Of a stretch of DNA of 64,000 nucleotides, positions 42,102 through 51,166 are shown piece by piece (within the stretch, counting starts at the first letter, position 1; each line of letters begins with the position of its first letter). The stretch comes from Isotricha intestinalis. Taxonomy: Eukaryota > Ciliophora > Litostomatea > Vestibuliferida > Isotrichidae. The translations under genes and the position numbers were made by a program. The notes beneath the pieces are model-generated. The model searched no databases, was not told the origin of the DNA, and saw nothing but the letters and a program-made list of their open reading frames with translations. The stretch lies in contig JAJJLU010000340.1 in the NCBI GenBank assembly GCA_023807065.1, positions 1 to 64,000 of the forward strand. Reading direction: 5' to 3'.

Positions 42102-43496
42102 ATGTTTCATGGAGTAAAAAAATCAGAAGTAAAAAAATTGACCCCAGAAGAAGAAAAAAAGAATGAAGAAATGCTAAAAAAAATAAAAGTAATTCAAGAT
42201 AAAATTATTCAAATAAAAAATGAGAAAAAATATGATGAAAAAACAATGTCATTTTTAATGAAAGCTGCAAAGCTTTTATCAGATTTTCCCACTTTATGGA
42301 ATGTTAGAAAAATATTAATAGAACAATTTATGGAGCAATCAAATGAAGATGAAATTTATAATTTTTTTTTAAAAGAAATTGAAAGATTATTTCCAATAAT
42401 GAAATCTGATCCTAAAAGTTATATTTTATGGTATCATAGAATTTGGTGTTTAATAAAAATAATTGAAATAGAAATTAAAAGAAATATTCCTTTAGATAAA
42501 AGTATTTTAATGGGAGAAATTGCTTTATGTAACAAATTTTTTTTAGTTGATGATAGAAATTTTCATTGTTGGAATTATAGAGTACAAATATTAACATTAA
42601 TTTGTAATTATTATAATAACACATTTGATAAATTTATTGAAAAAGAATTAGATTTTACTCTTGAAAAAGTAAAAAATAATTTTTCGAATTTCTCAGCTTG
42701 GAGTTACAGAACTAAATTAATACCAATATATTTTATTCAAAAAAATATTAAATGGAGTAATAAAGAGGCTCTTGATTTTTTTAAAAATGATCTAGAATTA
42801 ATTAAAAAAGCAATTTATACTGATCCTAAAGATCAATCACCTTGGAATTATCATCATTGGATAATTACTAATTTTTCTCCCATTTTTATTCAAAGTGTGG
42901 ATATTTTAAATAATGAAATTATTAATATTAAATATTCTAATGTCTTTAAAATCCATGAAGTTATAGATATTAATGGTAATCAAGGTAATGAATATGAATT
43001 GTTAAATAAAGAAGAATTTTCTGATACTATTTCTATTAAAATCTCTAGTAATTTAAATAATAAAATTATTATTAAAAATAAAATAATTGATAAAATAAAT
43101 TTCGGAACCGACCATTTATCCCTTGTTACAAATAAAATTTGTTTCACAAAAGAAAATATTTCTTTACCTACAATTTCTATTTATATGAATGAAGAAAAAA
43201 AATTAGTTTATTCAATTGAAATGGATAATACTCAAGATTTTCAAATAAATTTCTTAAAAGAACAAGTAGAATTTTGTGAACAATTATTAAAAGAATCCTC
43301 GGATTTTTTCATTGAATATGCTCATGTAAGATTAGCACAAATCAATGAGATATTTTATCAAATTACAAGAAGAAAAGATAAAGAAAAAGCTCAAGATTTT
43401 CAAAATAAAGAATTATCCGAATATAAATTACTATCTGAAAAATCCAAAAGAATGAGTAATATGTATAAATCAATTTATGAATCAATAAAAAAATAA
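42102..43496 (+). CDS. RABGGTA: Rab geranylgeranyltransferase alpha subunit
   Basis: This 464-residue protein has protein-prenyltransferase alpha (PFTA) repeats: PKSYILWYHRIWCL, DDRNFHCWNYRVQIL, NFSNFSAWSYRTKLIP and PKDQSPWNYHHWII, plus a first divergent repeat (DFPTLWNVRKIL). It starts MFHGVKKSEVK, close to the MHGRxK start of known RabGGTase alpha, which supports this subunit rather than the FTase/GGTase-I alpha. With the beta subunit and Rab escort protein it attaches geranylgeranyl groups to Rab C-termini such as the one encoded at 14679-15323. The C-terminal 190 residues lack the Ig-like and leucine-rich domains of animal enzymes and look ciliate-specific. Confidence 0.9.
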   Translation: MFHGVKKSEVKKLTPEEEKKNEEMLKKIKVIQDKIIQIKNEKKYDEKTMSFLMKAAKLLSDFPTLWNVRKILIEQFMEQSNEDEIYNFFLKEIERLFPIMKSDPKSYILWYHRIWCLIKIIEIEIKRNIPLDKSILMGEIALCNKFFLVDDRNFHCWNYRVQILTLICNYYNNTFDKFIEKELDFTLEKVKNNFSNFSAWSYRTKLIPIYFIQKNIKWSNKEALDFFKNDLELIKKAIYTDPKDQSPWNYHHWIITNFSPIFIQSVDILNNEIINIKYSNVFKIHEVIDINGNQGNEYELLNKEEFSDTISIKISSNLNNKIIIKNKIIDKINFGTDHLSLVTNKICFTKENISLPTISIYMNEEKKLVYSIEMDNTQDFQINFLKEQVEFCEQLLKESSDFFIEYAHVRLAQINEIFYQITRRKDKEKAQDFQNKELSEYKLLSEKSKRMSNMYKSIYESIKK

Positions 43497-43650
43497 AAAA
43501 TGTAATTTTTATTATCAAAAAAATATCAAAAAGAAAAAAGAACTAAATGAAAAAATAATGCACAATAATTTAATTTTTTATAAAATATTAAATTAATTAC
43601 TTTTAATTTGTTGAATAACTATTAAATATGAATAGAATAAATTAAAAAAT

Positions 43651-44604
43651 ATGCTTCAAGCATTAATTTCACAATTTAAAAATAAATTTAAAAAAATGGT
43701 TTCAAAAGATATATTTAATTTAAGAGATCCTATATCCTTAACAATACATAAAGGTCCGATCAACAAAATATCAAATTTTCCTTCTGGAAATTTTGTTACT
43801 GTTTCTGTTGATAAATCAATTCAAATTTTTGATATTAATTTACAAAAAATACAATGTATTGAAGAAGCTCATGATGCAGCTATTATGAATGTTGAAATAA
43901 AAGATGAAGATAATTTTGTTACTTGTTCTTGTGATGAGAGTATAAAAACATGGATTAAAAAAGAAAATCTTTTTAAATTGAATAAAATTATCAAAAATGC
44001 TCATGAGAATAATATACATCAAGTAATATATTATTCTAATAATTTTTTAATTTCATGTTCACAAGACGATAAAATTAAAATATGGGAAGAAATCAATAAT
44101 AATTACCAAAACATAACTACTTTAGATACTAATTTCGGTATTTTTTCGCTAATGTTGTTGAATGATAAGAATATTTTAGTATCATCAGGAAAAAATGGAA
44201 CTAATTTTTGGAATTTAAATACTTTTGAAATGATAATGTATTGTAAAGAAACTGAATGTATTTGGCCAAATTTATTATGTAGGACAGATGAAGATATAAT
44301 TCTTACTGAAAGTAGTAAATTCAATAGTTTAAAAGTAATATCAATTTCAGAAAAAAAAATAATTAAAGAAATCAAACATCCAACTTATTGTTATGCAATA
44401 TATTTAATTAAAGATAAAGGAATGATTTTAGTTGGAGGTCAAAACTTAAGTATAACAATTTATAGAAATGATAATTATGAATGTATTCAAACAATTAAAC
44501 AAGCTCATAATAATTCTATTGTTGGGTTTAATCAATTAAAAAATGGAAAAATTATTTCCTATGGATTAGATAGTTATATTAAAATTTGGTCTTTGAATAA
44601 ATAA
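43651..44604 (+). CDS. small WD40-repeat protein
   Basis: This 317-residue protein is a single seven-bladed WD40 propeller with a short N-terminal helix (MLQALISQFKNKFKKM). Blades show SVDKSIQIFDI, SCDESIKTWIKK, SQDDKIKIWEE, GTNFWNLN and GLDSYIKIWSLN. It is a stand-alone scaffold with no other domain, so its partner is unknown. A WD40-like relic (45222-45488) lies downstream on the same strand. Confidence 0.85.
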   Translation: MLQALISQFKNKFKKMVSKDIFNLRDPISLTIHKGPINKISNFPSGNFVTVSVDKSIQIFDINLQKIQCIEEAHDAAIMNVEIKDEDNFVTCSCDESIKTWIKKENLFKLNKIIKNAHENNIHQVIYYSNNFLISCSQDDKIKIWEEINNNYQNITTLDTNFGIFSLMLLNDKNILVSSGKNGTNFWNLNTFEMIMYCKETECIWPNLLCRTDEDIILTESSKFNSLKVISISEKKIIKEIKHPTYCYAIYLIKDKGMILVGGQNLSITIYRNDNYECIQTIKQAHNNSIVGFNQLKNGKIISYGLDSYIKIWSLNK

Positions 44605-44820
44605 GTATCAATTATTATCTATTTTATTTATTTTCTATTCTTTTGATATTCCAAGACTAATTTTTTTCTCAAAAAATAAATTAATTAATCATAATCACAT
44701 AAAAATAAATAAATAAAAATTCTTTCATTCATAGATTAATGAATATTCAATATTTTTTTTATATATTTTATAATTTAATTTTAATATATGTTTAATAAAT
44801 TAGAAATAGAATTTATTCAT

Positions 44821-44869
44821 TTGGGCTTTTATTAGCAACCCCCAAAAATTCAGTTTTTAAGCTGAATTT
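44821..44869. repeat. pair of small hairpins in a gene gap
   Basis: TTGGG (44821-44825) can pair with CCCAA (44841-44845). Immediately after, AAATTCAG (44846-44853) pairs perfectly with CTGAATTT (44862-44869) across an eight-base loop. This is a local island of higher G+C in a 1 kb gap of A and T runs (44605-45611). It could belong to a small RNA, but there is no recognisable class signature. Confidence 0.4.
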
Positions 44870-45221
44870 GAGGAATATTTTAATTAATATAAATATATAT
44901 TAATAGTAATAAACTAAAGTTGTTCAATATTTAATAAAATAATATATTTTTTGATAATTTATATTTTATTTACATTTATAAATAATTTGATTTTTTTAAA
45001 TGTTGTTATTATTTAAAGTATTTTTAAAAATTTTGATTTTTCTTTGAAATTAAATTGTTCTTTTAAATAAGGATTTTCTTCTAAAGAATGAAAATCGTAT
45101 TTCTCCAAATTTTTAATTAAATTAATATAAAATAAATAAATGTTTTTTTTAATTCTAAACAATATAAACAAAAAGAAGGAAAATAGAAAAAGAGTATATA
45201 GAATAAGGCAATATTATATGA

Positions 45222-45488
45222 TAATAAGTTAAGATAGATATTTTCTATTTATTTAATTATTTAAAATATAAAGACGATAAATTTATTGTTAGGGAAAATA
45301 ATAATAATATTATAATAAAAGTATTTAATTTTCAAAAAGGAGAATTACTTAATATATAAAAATAATTGTTTGTATCTGGCAACAGTAATGAAAAAATTAA
45401 ATTAATTTATATTAAATAATTGTAAATATTTATTCTAAAATATAGAGAATACTAAATAAAAAGGACTAATTTCATTTATATATTTTGA
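45222..45488 (+). pseudogene. WD40-like gene relic or alternative-code fragment
   Basis: One frame is free of TGA from 45222 to the TGA at 45486-45488 and crosses TAA at 45357, 45363, 45417, 45423 and 45453, with CAA at 45333. Pieces read KDDKFIVRENNNNIIIKVFN, FQKGELLNI and LFVSGNSNEKIKLIYI. The spacing and residues match one WD40 blade followed by the start of another (SGnsneKIKL is the usual SGsxDxxIxlW strand). An intact WD40 gene lies upstream on the same strand, so this may be a decayed duplicate or neighbour. Just before 45222, another phase (IISQDRYFLFI) also looks blade-like, suggesting a frameshift. The rest of the gap holds only the hairpin pair noted separately. Confidence 0.4.
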
Positions 45489-45611
45489 AAAAAATGTAAT
45501 TTTAAAAATTTTTTGAAAATAAGTTATAAATTGATTTTATTTAAATAACACAAAAAGAAAAAAATTAAAATTATAAAAAAATATTTATTTAAATCAAAAA
45601 AACAAATAAAT

Positions 45612-46415
45612 TTATTGTTGTTCTCTCATTTCAATATCTTGATTTTGATTTTTAATTTCTTCATTATTGTTCCTTCCAGTATAATATTCAGGACCAACTT
45701 GTAACAAAGGTTCTTTTCCTCTACTTAACCTTTCAATTCTACTTTGATCACTTTCTTTCAAAAAATTATCAGTAACCCAATATTGAAACATCGAAGTTAA
45801 TAGAGGGACAAAAATCATAACAAAAATTAATTCAAACTTAGGATAAGGTTTTAAAAATTCAATAATTTTATTTCCAAAATGTCTAAAAAAATCAACAAAA
45901 CCATTTAGAATAATATAATTAAAAAACTTAGAAATAGAAGTAATTAAACACCAAATTCCCATTTGACTTGCCCAAATAGTATAATCAATAGTATTATCTG
46001 AAAATTCTGTAGCATCAATAGAAAAATAACATCCAGACATTAAAGTATCAATTTTTAATTTTCTTGCTAAAATTTCAAGTAATCTTACTAAAATCCATTG
46101 AAATAAAACTCCAATTGAAGTATCTAATAAAACATTATCTAAATACCAAACACAAGCATCATCATCATTTTCTTTAGATATAGTTACAGCAAGGAATAAA
46201 TTGAGGAAATGAATAAGAAAAGTTGATATTCCTTGTTTTGAGACATCTAATAACCATATTCTAATTGTTCTTTTTGGATGTTCAATTTGACGTTTTATTA
46301 TCAAAGTTCCAAAGGATATTACACCTAAAGCAAATTGAACTAGAAAACCAAAAGGACCAAAAAGTTCACATTTATTTTGGTAAGAATTTTCACTTTCAAT
46401 TGGAGTTGTTCCCAT
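45612..46415 (-). CDS. STIMATE/TMEM110-family membrane protein
   Basis: This 267-residue protein has about five membrane segments. The family signature is clear: CELFGPFGFLVQFALGVISF, then KRTIRIWLLDVSKQGIS, then DACVWYLDNVLLDTSIGVLF. These match STIMATE (TMEM110), called vacuolar membrane protein in fungi. In animals it sits in the ER at plasma-membrane contacts and promotes STIM-dependent calcium entry; in a protist lacking STIM the role is open. The C-terminal 45 residues are polar and cytosolic. The intact start and length (human about 290) indicate a functional gene. Confidence 0.85.
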   Translation of the reverse strand: MGTTPIESENSYQNKCELFGPFGFLVQFALGVISFGTLIIKRQIEHPKRTIRIWLLDVSKQGISTFLIHFLNLFLAVTISKENDDDACVWYLDNVLLDTSIGVLFQWILVRLLEILARKLKIDTLMSGCYFSIDATEFSDNTIDYTIWASQMGIWCLITSISKFFNYIILNGFVDFFRHFGNKIIEFLKPYPKFELIFVMIFVPLLTSMFQYWVTDNFLKESDQSRIERLSRGKEPLLQVGPEYYTGRNNNEEIKNQNQDIEMREQQ

Positions 46416-46506
46416 TTTTTATTTTATATTTTTTGAAATATTAATTTTTAAATTTTTTCAAATTTTATTACTTTTAATATTTTATTATTATTTTACCTAT
46501 ATTTAA

Positions 46507-47841
46507 TTATTCATTGATAATTAATATTTTTTCTTCATCTTCAATAGAATTCAATTTTTGTTGATGAGGAATTTTAATAACACTTGTAGAGCCATTAGCA
46601 CATATTATTTTATAAAAAAATAATTTTTCATCAGTTTTATAATCCCATTTAACGGGCCAAGAAATATGTTCTCCATTATATTTTCCAAGTTGTTTATTAT
46701 CATTTTGACCAAATCCCCAAATATTATTATTATTCATTCTAACAACAGTATGAAAAGCTCCAGTTGATAATTCAACAATAAATGCATTTGGATCATCATC
46801 ATTAATAATAACTCTTTTTGGTTCAGTTGAATAATATAATTTACTTTTGATATTATAACCTAATTGACCGAAATCATTTGCTCCAAAAGTATAAATTTGA
46901 CAAACATCATTTTCAACAACCAAAGCACAAATATGATGAAAACCACAAGAAATATCAATTATTTTTAAATCTTCTGGATAATCTATTTTTGTTGGTATTT
47001 TATAATCTTTAAATTCATTATCATAATCATAAAATGGGTTTCCCCATATAAAGTTTTCATTTTGTGCAGAAAGAAAATTACCATGCATCCAACCCAAACA
47101 AATTTTTTGAATATTTTTATAGGGAATTAAATTTTCAACAATTTCTGGTTCAAAAGAGACAAAATTAAAAGTTTCTCTACATAATTGATGATGATCATTA
47201 TTACCCCATGAATAATATATATTTTTATCATCTTTAGCGAAACAAAAATCACTACCACAGTAAATATTATTTAAATATATTTTTTTTTTTGAAAAATATT
47301 GATTTAAAGTAACATTACTTAAGCATTTTTTTGAAGAAACTATAGTTGCTTCTTCAAAAGGAAAATTCCAACCTAATTGACCTTTATCACCTCTTCCAAC
47401 TCCATATAATTGACCATTATCTAATAAAAATAAAGAAAATCCATCTCCGCATTCTACTTTTTTTACTTGTTTTCCATAAAATGGAAATTGAAAATTATTC
47501 TTAAATATATTCAATTTTTTAATATAGTAATTTGTATTTGATGTAATTGATAAATAAGAAAAAGAATCTATTTTTTTATTCCCATTGTTAAATAAATAAT
47601 CATCTTTTTTTCCATTTCCAATTTGATAATAATCATTTAAACCCCATGATAAGAAATTTCCATATATATCTACTCCAAAACATTGGAAATTTCCTATCCA
47701 TATTTTTTTTAAATTTAAATCTCTTCTATTTAAATTTGTTATTGTGTTATATGAGTTATCTCCATTTGAATATATTGTTAAAACATTTTCAGATGAATAA
47801 TCTAATGCTAAATTTTTCACTATAGGTAATTTATTTCCCAT
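46507..47841 (-). CDS. RCC1-repeat protein with myristoylation signal
   Basis: This 444-residue protein has RCC1 propeller repeats, with blades visible as LSWGLNDYYQIGNGKKDD, LYGVGRGDKGQLGWNFPF, YYSWGNNDHHQLCRETF, IYTFGANDFGQLGYN and IWGFGQNDNKQLGKYNG. It starts MGNKLPIVKN, so Gly2 may be myristoylated, which is unusual for this family and suggests membrane or ciliary attachment rather than a nuclear Ran exchange factor. RCC1 proteins of this size (RPGR or ATS1-like) work as guanine exchange factors or scaffolds; nothing here settles which. Confidence 0.85.
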   Translation of the reverse strand: MGNKLPIVKNLALDYSSENVLTIYSNGDNSYNTITNLNRRDLNLKKIWIGNFQCFGVDIYGNFLSWGLNDYYQIGNGKKDDYLFNNGNKKIDSFSYLSITSNTNYYIKKLNIFKNNFQFPFYGKQVKKVECGDGFSLFLLDNGQLYGVGRGDKGQLGWNFPFEEATIVSSKKCLSNVTLNQYFSKKKIYLNNIYCGSDFCFAKDDKNIYYSWGNNDHHQLCRETFNFVSFEPEIVENLIPYKNIQKICLGWMHGNFLSAQNENFIWGNPFYDYDNEFKDYKIPTKIDYPEDLKIIDISCGFHHICALVVENDVCQIYTFGANDFGQLGYNIKSKLYYSTEPKRVIINDDDPNAFIVELSTGAFHTVVRMNNNNIWGFGQNDNKQLGKYNGEHISWPVKWDYKTDEKLFFYKIICANGSTSVIKIPHQQKLNSIEDEEKILIINE

Positions 47842-47904
47842 TTGATTTAAATTTAATTTTTTATAAATATAGATTTATTTATTTATTATATATAATATAT
47901 GAGT

Positions 47905-48387
47905 TTAAATATTAATTGAAGATATAGTATTTTCTAATTCTTCAAATTCTTTATTTTCTTCATAATTTCCATCTAACAATTGCTGTTTTTTTAATGTTTC
48001 TGAAAGAGTTTTTGTCAATTTAATATATGATTTATTTTTTATAATTTCTTTTTCTAATAAATAAATTTTTTTTTCAATAATATCTTTTTGTTTTATAATT
48101 ACTTTTTTAGCATCTTCATAAGGTAAATCAATATAAACATTAAGTCCAATATTAACAATTATTGATTTTGAAGAAGTATTTTGAATTGCTTTTACAAAAA
48201 TCCCTTTCCCAATATCAGCTTCAATTTCATATGATTCCTTATCTAATTTTATTAAAGTATCAATATAATTTATTAATTCTGACATTGCTTTACTTTTTTT
48301 TTGAAATTTTTCAATTGCTCTTTCATCTATATTTATTTTTTGTTTAAGAGAAGAAGAAAATAAATCATAATTCTTAATAGAACTCAT
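47905..48387 (-). CDS. UXT: UXT-type prefoldin-like protein
   Basis: This 160-residue protein is an alpha-type prefoldin: two long helices (about 15-50 and 100-150) flanking a beta hairpin region. The middle reads IEADIGKGIFVKAIQNTSSK then IIVNIGLNVYIDLPYEDAKK, which is the UXT/prefoldin-alpha pattern (vdlG...v.a.v.d...i.v.vGlg.yve...eA). UXT forms part of the R2TP/prefoldin-like chaperone complex with URI; prefoldin subunit 5 is the main alternative. It lies 62 bases from the PROPPIN gene, same strand. Confidence 0.72.
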   Translation of the reverse strand: MSSIKNYDLFSSSLKQKINIDERAIEKFQKKSKAMSELINYIDTLIKLDKESYEIEADIGKGIFVKAIQNTSSKSIIVNIGLNVYIDLPYEDAKKVIIKQKDIIEKKIYLLEKEIIKNKSYIKLTKTLSETLKKQQLLDGNYEENKEFEELENTISSINI

Positions 48388-48449
48388 TTAATTAATAAAC
48401 AAAAAACGAAAAATTAAATTTATATTTATAAAATTTAATAATAACATTA

Positions 48450-49540
48450 TTAGTTATATAAAGATTCTTCATATATTATATCACAATCACCTCCTTTTTT
48501 ATCGTTAAATTTAGATTGATAATATTTTCCATTAGAACTAACAACTACAATAATATTTTCAGGACCAAAAGAAAAAATGCATTTTTCATCATTTAATCTA
48601 ATTTGTGCAAAACTTTTATCACTATTAAAAATTCCTCCAGTAATAAATTCTGGTAAAATTTTAAGAAAACTTTGATGATTTTCGGGTAAAATTTCTTCTT
48701 TTTTTTCAATATCAATATTCTTATCTTTAATAATTTTCCAAGTATTTCCCAAAGACCAAATATGTATTGTTCCTCTATCACTGGAAACTCCCATAAAGTT
48801 ATTAAAAGGATCAAAACAAATAAAATCAATTTCAGCTTTTTCTTTTCCTCTTCTAAATTCTTCTATAAATTCACCTTTTAAAATTGTAAATATACGAATC
48901 AATCTTCCTTCATTTGATGAAATTGAAATCAATGTCCCATTTGAGTTTATTGATATATATGATATATTATTATCATAGGGTTTTATTGTTAAAGATTTTG
49001 ATTTTTCATAATTTTTTATTATGACAAAACCAATTGGATTCACTGGATATGCTATTATTGTATTTAAGGCTTCTGAATTTATTCCAATTACTCCTTTTAT
49101 ATTATCACATGTTTCTATTATTTCTATTATTTTATAATCTTTATCTAGTGAATATACATATATTTTTTGTTCACATACTATAAAAATTTTATCTTTTTTT
49201 AATTTAATATTTTTAATATTTGAAGTAAATTTAAACTCATTTAATACTTTAGTTTGATATTCATCCCATAAAATGACTTTATTTGGATTATATTTTGGAT
49301 TTTTTCCTCCTCCTGTCATTGCTAAAATATTTGTTTTATATAACATCTCAATAATGGAAATTCCACCATCAAGAACTAAAATAAATATATTTATTTACTT
49401 CTTTCAGTTTTTAAGGCAAAAGGAAAAGTATTGTATATTTTAAAACCTCTTTCAGTTCCAACAACAAAACAACTAGAATCTTGATTAAATGAAATATATA
49501 AAATTCCTTCATCTTTATAAGATGAAATTTTTCTCTCCAT
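48450..49540 (-). CDS. Atg18/WIPI-type PROPPIN, two exons
   Basis: The exons are 49540-49399 and 49375-48450, with a 23-nt intron (49376-49398). The 355-residue product has an ATG at 49540 ([20 protein letters not shown]). Splicing completes the family hallmark [20 protein letters not shown] followed by [18 protein letters not shown]. Phosphoinositide-binding FRRG appears as [12 protein letters not shown], followed by [20 protein letters not shown]. PROPPINs bind PI3P and PI(3,5)P2 through that motif and act in autophagosome formation and endolysosome scission. The last 90 residues keep the propeller pattern, [20 protein letters not shown]. Without the intron the first blade and start would be lost. 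Confidence 0.92.
49376..49398 (-). other. 23-nt intron in the PROPPIN gene
   Basis: Read on the minus strand it runs GTAAATAAATATATTTATTTTAG. It is the shortest intron in the window and has phase 1. Joining the flanks restores a conserved PROPPIN segment, so it is the best-supported intron here. Confidence 0.9.
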
Positions 49541-49585
49541 CAAAATAAATTAAAACTTTAATTTTGAAATTAAAAAAATTGTTTT

Positions 49586-50293
49586 CTATTTATTATTTAA
49601 AAATTTTATTTTTTCAATAAAACATAAAGCAATAACACTTAATGTTTCTTTTGAAGAATCATATCCTGTAATAATATTTTTATCAGAAATAACAAGAACA
49701 TTATTTGAATTATTATCAAAAGAATCAATGTTATCTTTTGATATATAATTTCCTCCTTTAAGTGCAATTTCTTCTTCACAAATTTCTCCATTTTCATATA
49801 AATCATTTATTAATATATTTGTAATTGAACTTCCAGTTAAATTATATCCTATAAAAGGCCAACTATTCTCTTCTTCAACTTTACATAAAAAAAGAACAGA
49901 ATGTTCATAAGCAACAATAATTTTCTTTTTATTTTGAAATTTTTTTATTAAATTTAATAAATAATGTAAATTATCTGATTTAAGATATTCAAATATATTT
50001 ATAAAACTTGGAAGAATAATTCCCCCAAATTTAGATATATCTTTTATTTCTTCTAAATTTTCACATGAATTTATTTTGGATTCATTATTTTTTATCCAAT
50101 CAATTATAGATTCTGTGTTTTCATAATTAATATATGGTTTTTCTCCTTTATGTGTTATATAAGTAACTGATATATTTTCATTTTCAAATTTTTCGTAAAA
50201 AATTTTAATATCTTTTACATTTAATGATTGATTTATTTTATGTGATTGATTTGAAGGTAAGAAAAATAAAATATTTTTTTCTTTTGAACTCAT
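49586..50293 (-). CDS. GATD1-like DJ-1/PfpI superfamily protein
   Basis: This 235-residue protein belongs to the class-I glutamine amidotransferase-like/DJ-1 fold. It matches GATD1 (PDDC1) in order: a Rossmann start NILFFLPSNQ, then FGGIILPSFINIFEYL, then KKIIVAYEHSVLFLCKVEEE, WPFIGYNLTGSS and NVLVISDKNIITGYDSSKET. At the nucleophile elbow, where active members have Cys, it has AYEHS, so the catalytic Cys is missing, as in vertebrate GATD1 from memory. It may therefore be a binding or structural protein. Start and length agree with the family (about 220). Confidence 0.75.
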   Translation of the reverse strand: MSSKEKNILFFLPSNQSHKINQSLNVKDIKIFYEKFENENISVTYITHKGEKPYINYENTESIIDWIKNNESKINSCENLEEIKDISKFGGIILPSFINIFEYLKSDNLHYLLNLIKKFQNKKKIIVAYEHSVLFLCKVEEENSWPFIGYNLTGSSITNILINDLYENGEICEEEIALKGGNYISKDNIDSFDNNSNNVLVISDKNIITGYDSSKETLSVIALCFIEKIKFLNNK

Positions 50294-50355
50294 TTTAAAA
50301 ATTCAAAAAAAATTATTTTTATTTATTTTAAATAAAAATCTCAATAAATTATTCT

Positions 50356-51061
50356 CTAATTTCCTGTCTCTAAATATTGAGAAAGCATTTTTTCTAATTC
50401 AAATATATTTTTTTCAATTTTCTCTTTTTTAACATTTAATTTATTCAAAGTCTCATCCCTTTGAACAACTTCAGTTTTTAATCTTTCAATTAATTCTTTT
50501 AATTCTTCAATTTCTTTTTTTTTTCCTTCTTTATTCTTAACAGTTTTATCATAATCAATATTACCATTTGTATCAAAAACAGCATTAAAATTATTATTAT
50601 CACTATTATCAATATTTTCATTACTATTTAATCTATCTTCTAATTCAGGTTCTTCAATAACTCTATCATTATTATTATTTTCAAAATTTTGGTTTTGAAG
50701 TTCTGCTGATTCTTTAAAAAATTTTGCACTTAATTTTGATCTTACTAATGTTTTATTAATTATTGGAATTGGACCATCTTTTGGAAATTTATCATACGGT
50801 TCTTCAAATCTTTGATTTAAAACGCTATCTAATAAACTAATTGCATGTAAATTTCTATTTTTTTTCCATTCTATATTATTTGTTACTTGACATAATTTTT
50901 TACACCAATTTTTTACTCTTAACTGATCATATTTATTTAATTTTGAAGATTTTTTTTCAATATCTTTTAATATAATTTATATTATATAATAATTTACCGT
51001 AAATAAGATTTATAAATTCTCTATCATATTCATCTGTATTATCATTGGTTTGACTTTCCAT
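50356..51061 (-). CDS. coiled-coil protein with DUF4485-like N-terminus, two exons
   Basis: Two exons, 51061-50998 and 50963-50356, join over a 34-nt intron to give 223 residues ending at TAG. The start ATG lies 105 bases from the divergent MFS gene. The N-terminal 110 residues read EYDREFINLIYDIEKKSSKL, KNWCKKLCQVTNNIEWKKNR, SLLDSVLNQRFEEPYDKFP and DGPIPIINKTLVRSKLSAKF. This resembles DUF4485, a short domain at the N-terminus of CEP112-type centrosomal proteins (assignment by eye). The middle is Asn-rich and acidic. The end is a coiled coil (KKEIEELKELIERLKTEVVQ). A role at basal bodies is possible. Each exon alone is too short or out of phase to look like a gene. Confidence 0.75.
50964..50997 (-). 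other. 34-nt intron in the DUF4485-like gene
   Basis: Read on the minus strand it starts GTAAATTATT and ends ATTAAAAG. It has phase 1 and contains in-frame stops; without removal the protein would end after 33 codons. Confidence 0.75.
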
Positions 51062-51166
51062 TTAAAAAAAATTAAAAAAATATTTATAAAAATTAAAATT
51101 AAAAATTTGGAGAAAATACATATTTTGTTTAATTTTATATATAAAAATAAATTGATATAATTAAAC

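Noticed and set aside
44840..44900. Possible tRNA or snRNA at the hairpin pair
   Set aside because: No acceptor stem, no T-loop TTC signature, and no U6, U2 or box C/D consensus of the expected spacing is visible.
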